Positions 4,737 to 6,812 of a stretch of 6,812 nucleotides of DNA are shown one piece after another. Origin of the DNA: Phycisphaerales bacterium UBA1926 (GTDB lineage: Bacteria; Planctomycetota; Phycisphaerae; Phycisphaerales; UBA1924); the NCBI GenBank assembly GCA_002337215.1, contig DDFO01000062.1, positions 42,410 through 49,221 on the forward strand, written 5' to 3'. A program made the translations under genes and the position numbers. Position 1 is the first letter of the stretch, and each line of letters begins with the position of its first letter. The notes under the pieces were generated by a model. It had not been told where the DNA came from and ran no database searches. It worked only from the letters and a program-made list of their open reading frames with translations.

Positions 4737-6812
4737 ATGAATTGTAAGTACGCAACAGCCGCGACGGTGCTCGCGGGCCTCGCCGGTCTTGCGGCCGCGC
4801 AGCCGACGATTGATGGTGTCTTCGATGAGGGAGCCGAAGCGGGCTTCTACGGCCCGATCCGCTGGGTCAACGGCAACCCCACCCAGTTCGGGGATAACAC
4901 CGCGGGCATGTTCAACGGCGGTAGTTTCGGCGACCCGGAGAACGTCACCACCGGCGTTGAGATCCGGATTCCCAAGAGCGCCCTCGGCAACGCGACCTCG
5001 TTCCGCCTGGCGGGCTGGGTGACCTCGGGCGACCGGACCTTCATGAGCAACCAGATTATCGGGTCGCTCCCGATCGACACGCCGAACATCGGTGGCGCCC
5101 CCGATTTCTCGGATGAGGTCGCCTTCCCGGGTGACCAGTTCATCGATGTCTCCTCGATCCCCTCGGCGACGATCAGCGTCGATGGCACGGCGGACGCCGG
5201 GTACGGCGCTGCGGTCTTCACGCAGGGCAACTACACGGGCTTCGGCGACAACGGTGACGCAACCGACATCGGTGGCGGCGGCTCGGAGATCGACCGGATC
5301 TTCGTCGCCCAGGACGCCAGCAACATCTACGTGATGGTCGCTGGCAACCTCGAGTCGAACGGCAACGGTCTCGATCTCTACTTTGACACCGACGGGAACG
5401 CGAGCGGGGCCGAGACGCTCGGTGCCGGCGATGGTTCGGGTGGTTTCATCGGCAACGCCGGCACGACGTTCGATGGCGGTGTGAGCGACGCGTTCCGTCC
5501 CGATTATGTTGTCTCGATCGATTCGACGGACGACGACATGGACGGCATGACGCCGAACGTCCCCCGTGCGTTCATCGGCTCGTACAACGCGTTCACGCTC
5601 TCGTGGCAGGTTGATCTCTCCGGCACGCTCGCGGGCTACGGCGCCGCGAACGGCGGCGATGTGGCCGGCGGCGACGGCGGTGCGGCGGTGCTCGGCCTTG
5701 CTGTTGACAACAACAACATCGCCGGCGTGATCGGGAGCCCCTCGCTCTCGACCCCGGTTTCGCCCGACGATAACTGGGCGTATGGCTCGGAGCTCGACAA
5801 CCTTCGGGCCCAGGTCGTGATTCCGGAAGGCGGCGGGTCCCCCCTCCTCTACGTCTTCCTCGGCGGCAACATGGAGGTCAACTTCAACAAGCTCAGTCTG
5901 TTCTTTGACGTCCAGCCGGGCGGCCAGAACACGATCGGTTTCGACGGCAACGGTGACCCGATCACCAACATCGACATCTCCTTCGGCGCGCTCCAGAACA
6001 TGGCGGGCCTCACCTTCGACACCGATTTCGCGCCCGACTACTGGTTCAACGTCAACAACGGCGTCGACGGCGGCAGCGGCGACCTGCTCTTCTTCAGCGA
6101 CTGCGCGGTGCTCCGGACGGACGGCGCTCTCGTCGATCCGTTCACTCTGTTCCCGCTCGACTACGGCGCATTCTTCGGTGGCGGCATCGAAGACGGGACC
6201 GGCAACCCGCTCCCGGATGCGAAGGAAGTCCTCGACTTCTCGGGTCCCCGCTTCGACGATCCGCTCGGCGGCGCCCTCTTCACCGAGTTTGCGCCACGGA
6301 CGGCCCAGATTGTCGCTGAGTCGACTCCTATGGGCGACCCGCTCGTCGGTATCCCCGGGCTGATCAACATCGCGCTCGACAACTCGAACGTGGACGGCGT
6401 GACCGCCGACACCGCGGTGGAAGCCATCGTCCGCCAGGTCTCCACGGGTATCGAGATGTGCCTCGATCTCGACGAGCTCGGCTGGGACGGCGCTGCTGAT
6501 ATCAAGATCAGCGGCTTCATCAGCGACGGCGGGTTCGGCTTCATGTCGAACCAGATCATCGGTGACTCGGCAGGGCCCGACAACCTGGGCACGACGACGA
6601 TGGTCGACTTCTCGGCGATCCCCGGCAACCAGTTCGTCAACATCAGCGATGAGGTCGCGACCGGGTGCAACCTCGCCGACCTGGCCGAGCCGTTCAACGT
6701 GCTCGACCTTCAGGACATCTCGGCGTTCGTGACCGGCTTCACGACGGCCAACCCGATCGCCGACCTGGCCGAGCCGTTCGGGGTGTTCGATCTCGCCGAC
6801 ATCGGCGCGTTC
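4737..6812 (+). CDS. Secreted repeat protein with C-terminal GC-type dockerin-like module (3' end beyond the window)
   Basis: The frame is open for 692 codons and runs off the window edge. AGGGAG (4722-4727), nine bases before the ATG, is the ribosome binding site. Residues 1-21 form a Sec signal peptide (Lys4, hydrophobic core 8-20), with likely cleavage at AAA-Q22; there is no lipobox. The mature part is acidic, rich in Gly, Asp and Asn, and probably beta-rich. Repeated segments are: A (IDG...FGDN) at 24-54 and 145-172; B (GSE-I/L-D, then GN-L/M-E-x-N-x-N and F-R/A-PDY) at 182-257 and 350-435; C (DNxNxxGV) at 324-331 and 548-555; D (TG-V/I-E ... FMSNQIIG ... PG-D/N-QF) at 72-139 and 570-637. 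Dockerin-like repeats begin at G643-C644. The IDG opening followed by IYV and LYFDTDGN is reminiscent of CBM9/DOMON-like sugar- or ligand-binding folds, but this is only inference. B and D resemble recurring secreted planctomycete proteins of unknown function. Four cysteines are seen: 3, 456, 575 and 644. Confidence 0.9.
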   Translation, partial: MNCKYATAATVLAGLAGLAAAQPTIDGVFDEGAEAGFYGPIRWVNGNPTQFGDNTAGMFNGGSFGDPENVTTGVEIRIPKSALGNATSFRLAGWVTSGDRTFMSNQIIGSLPIDTPNIGGAPDFSDEVAFPGDQFIDVSSIPSATISVDGTADAGYGAAVFTQGNYTGFGDNGDATDIGGGGSEIDRIFVAQDASNIYVMVAGNLESNGNGLDLYFDTDGNASGAETLGAGDGSGGFIGNAGTTFDGGVSDAFRPDYVVSIDSTDDDMDGMTPNVPRAFIGSYNAFTLSWQVDLSGTLAGYGAANGGDVAGGDGGAAVLGLAVDNNNIAGVIGSPSLSTPVSPDDNWAYGSELDNLRAQVVIPEGGGSPLLYVFLGGNMEVNFNKLSLFFDVQPGGQNTIGFDGNGDPITNIDISFGALQNMAGLTFDTDFAPDYWFNVNNGVDGGSGDLLFFSDCAVLRTDGALVDPFTLFPLDYGAFFGGGIEDGTGNPLPDAKEVLDFSGPRFDDPLGGALFTEFAPRTAQIVAESTPMGDPLVGIPGLINIALDNSNVDGVTADTAVEAIVRQVSTGIEMCLDLDELGWDGAADIKISGFISDGGFGFMSNQIIGDSAGPDNLGTTTMVDFSAIPGNQFVNISDEVATGCNLADLAEPFNVLDLQDISAFVTGFTTANPIADLAEPFGVFDLADIGAF
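5040..5155 (+). repeat. First copy of the FMSNQIIG...PGDQF segment (D1 core)
   Basis: Residues 102-140 of the exported protein read FMSNQIIG, then a variable stretch, DFSDEVAFPGDQFIDVS. They match residues 602-637 (nucleotides 6540-6647) segment by segment. At DNA level the first 23 bases differ from the second copy at four positions, including AGC versus TCG for the shared serine. The duplication is therefore not recent, and the protein motif has been kept. Confidence 0.75.
6540..6647 (+). repeat. Second copy of the FMSNQIIG...PGNQF segment (D2 core)
   Basis: Residues 602-637 carry FMSNQIIG, a variable stretch, then VDFSAIPGNQFVNIS, directly before the dockerin-like module. This is the partner of residues 102-140. 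The segment upstream (TGIEMCLDLDELG, 570-582) likewise pairs with TGVEIRIPKSALG (72-84), so the duplicated unit is about 66 residues long. Confidence 0.75.
6673..6695 (+). repeat. Exact 23-base direct repeat, copy 1 (dockerin repeat)
   Basis: Identical to 6757-6779, with a period of 84 bases (28 codons). It encodes ADLAEPF of the first dockerin-like unit. The identity includes third codon positions, unlike the rest of the two units. Confidence 0.85.
6757..6779 (+). repeat. Exact 23-base direct repeat, copy 2 (dockerin repeat)
   Basis: Identical to 6673-6695 and encodes the same ADLAEPF in the second dockerin-like unit. The bases on both sides differ between the copies. Confidence 0.85.

Larger units (their letters stand above)
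6663..6812 (+). other. GC-type dockerin-like module, two repeats, second cut by window end
   Basis: After G643-C644 come two units of period 28 residues: NLADLAEPFNVLDLQDISAF (645-664) and NPIADLAEPFGVFDLADIGAF (672-692), linked by VTGFTTA. The pattern D-x-A-x-P-x-G/N-x-x-D-x-x-D-I-x-x-F is the one I recall as the GC-type dockerin domain of Phycisphaerales. Type I dockerins anchor proteins by calcium-dependent cohesin binding; no cohesin is visible here and a binding partner for this type is not known to me. The second unit probably needs only about ten more residues, so the gene likely ends just outside the window. Confidence 0.85.

Noticed and set aside
6161..6697. Minus-strand open frame (178 codons) inside the dockerin-type gene, with a plus-strand out-of-frame one at 5905-6363
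   Set aside because: Both are Ser/Pro/Arg-rich shadows. The continuous plus-strand frame from 4737 has a signal peptide, repeats and a dockerin-like module.

Overview
The window looks like chromosomal DNA from a member of the Planctomycetota, most likely of the Phycisphaerales. Three things suggest this: high G+C coding sequence, a prepilin-type protein of the kind planctomycetes carry in many copies, and a secreted protein ending in the dockerin-like repeat I associate with Phycisphaerales ('GC-type' dockerin). No RNA gene, CRISPR array, insertion sequence or phage gene is visible.

Layout. Positions 80-1447 (+) encode a 12-helix major facilitator transporter of the monocarboxylate/oxalate-formate type. 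A weak hairpin terminator follows, and after a gap of 103 bases comes a complete fumarylacetoacetase (1551-2942, +), the last enzyme of tyrosine/homogentisate breakdown, with its metal-binding and catalytic residues intact. The next gene is convergent: a prepilin-like secreted or surface protein on the minus strand (3036-4097). It shares the short convergent gap with a 9-bp hairpin whose U-tract suits the minus-strand gene. A 639-base gap (4098-4736), partly much lower in G+C, separates this gene from a divergent one. It holds a ribosome binding site, a small leader hairpin and an operator-like dyad, but no gene I can support. From 4737 to the window edge runs one open reading frame, cut off after 692 codons: a Sec-exported protein built of repeated beta-rich segments and ending in a two-repeat dockerin-like module.

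How the genes relate. The transporter and fumarylacetoacetase could serve organic-acid or aromatic catabolism, but no other pathway gene is present, so this link is weak. The prepilin-like gene and the dockerin-type gene are divergent and share an upstream region. Both products are exported, so shared control of cell-surface or secretion functions is possible but unproven.

The most unusual item is the exported protein. It reads as three incomplete copies of one A-B-C-D segment series, each missing a different part, followed by dockerin-like repeats in which two usual calcium-ligand positions are Ala and Pro. I see no evidence of a defence system, mobile element or biosynthetic cluster.
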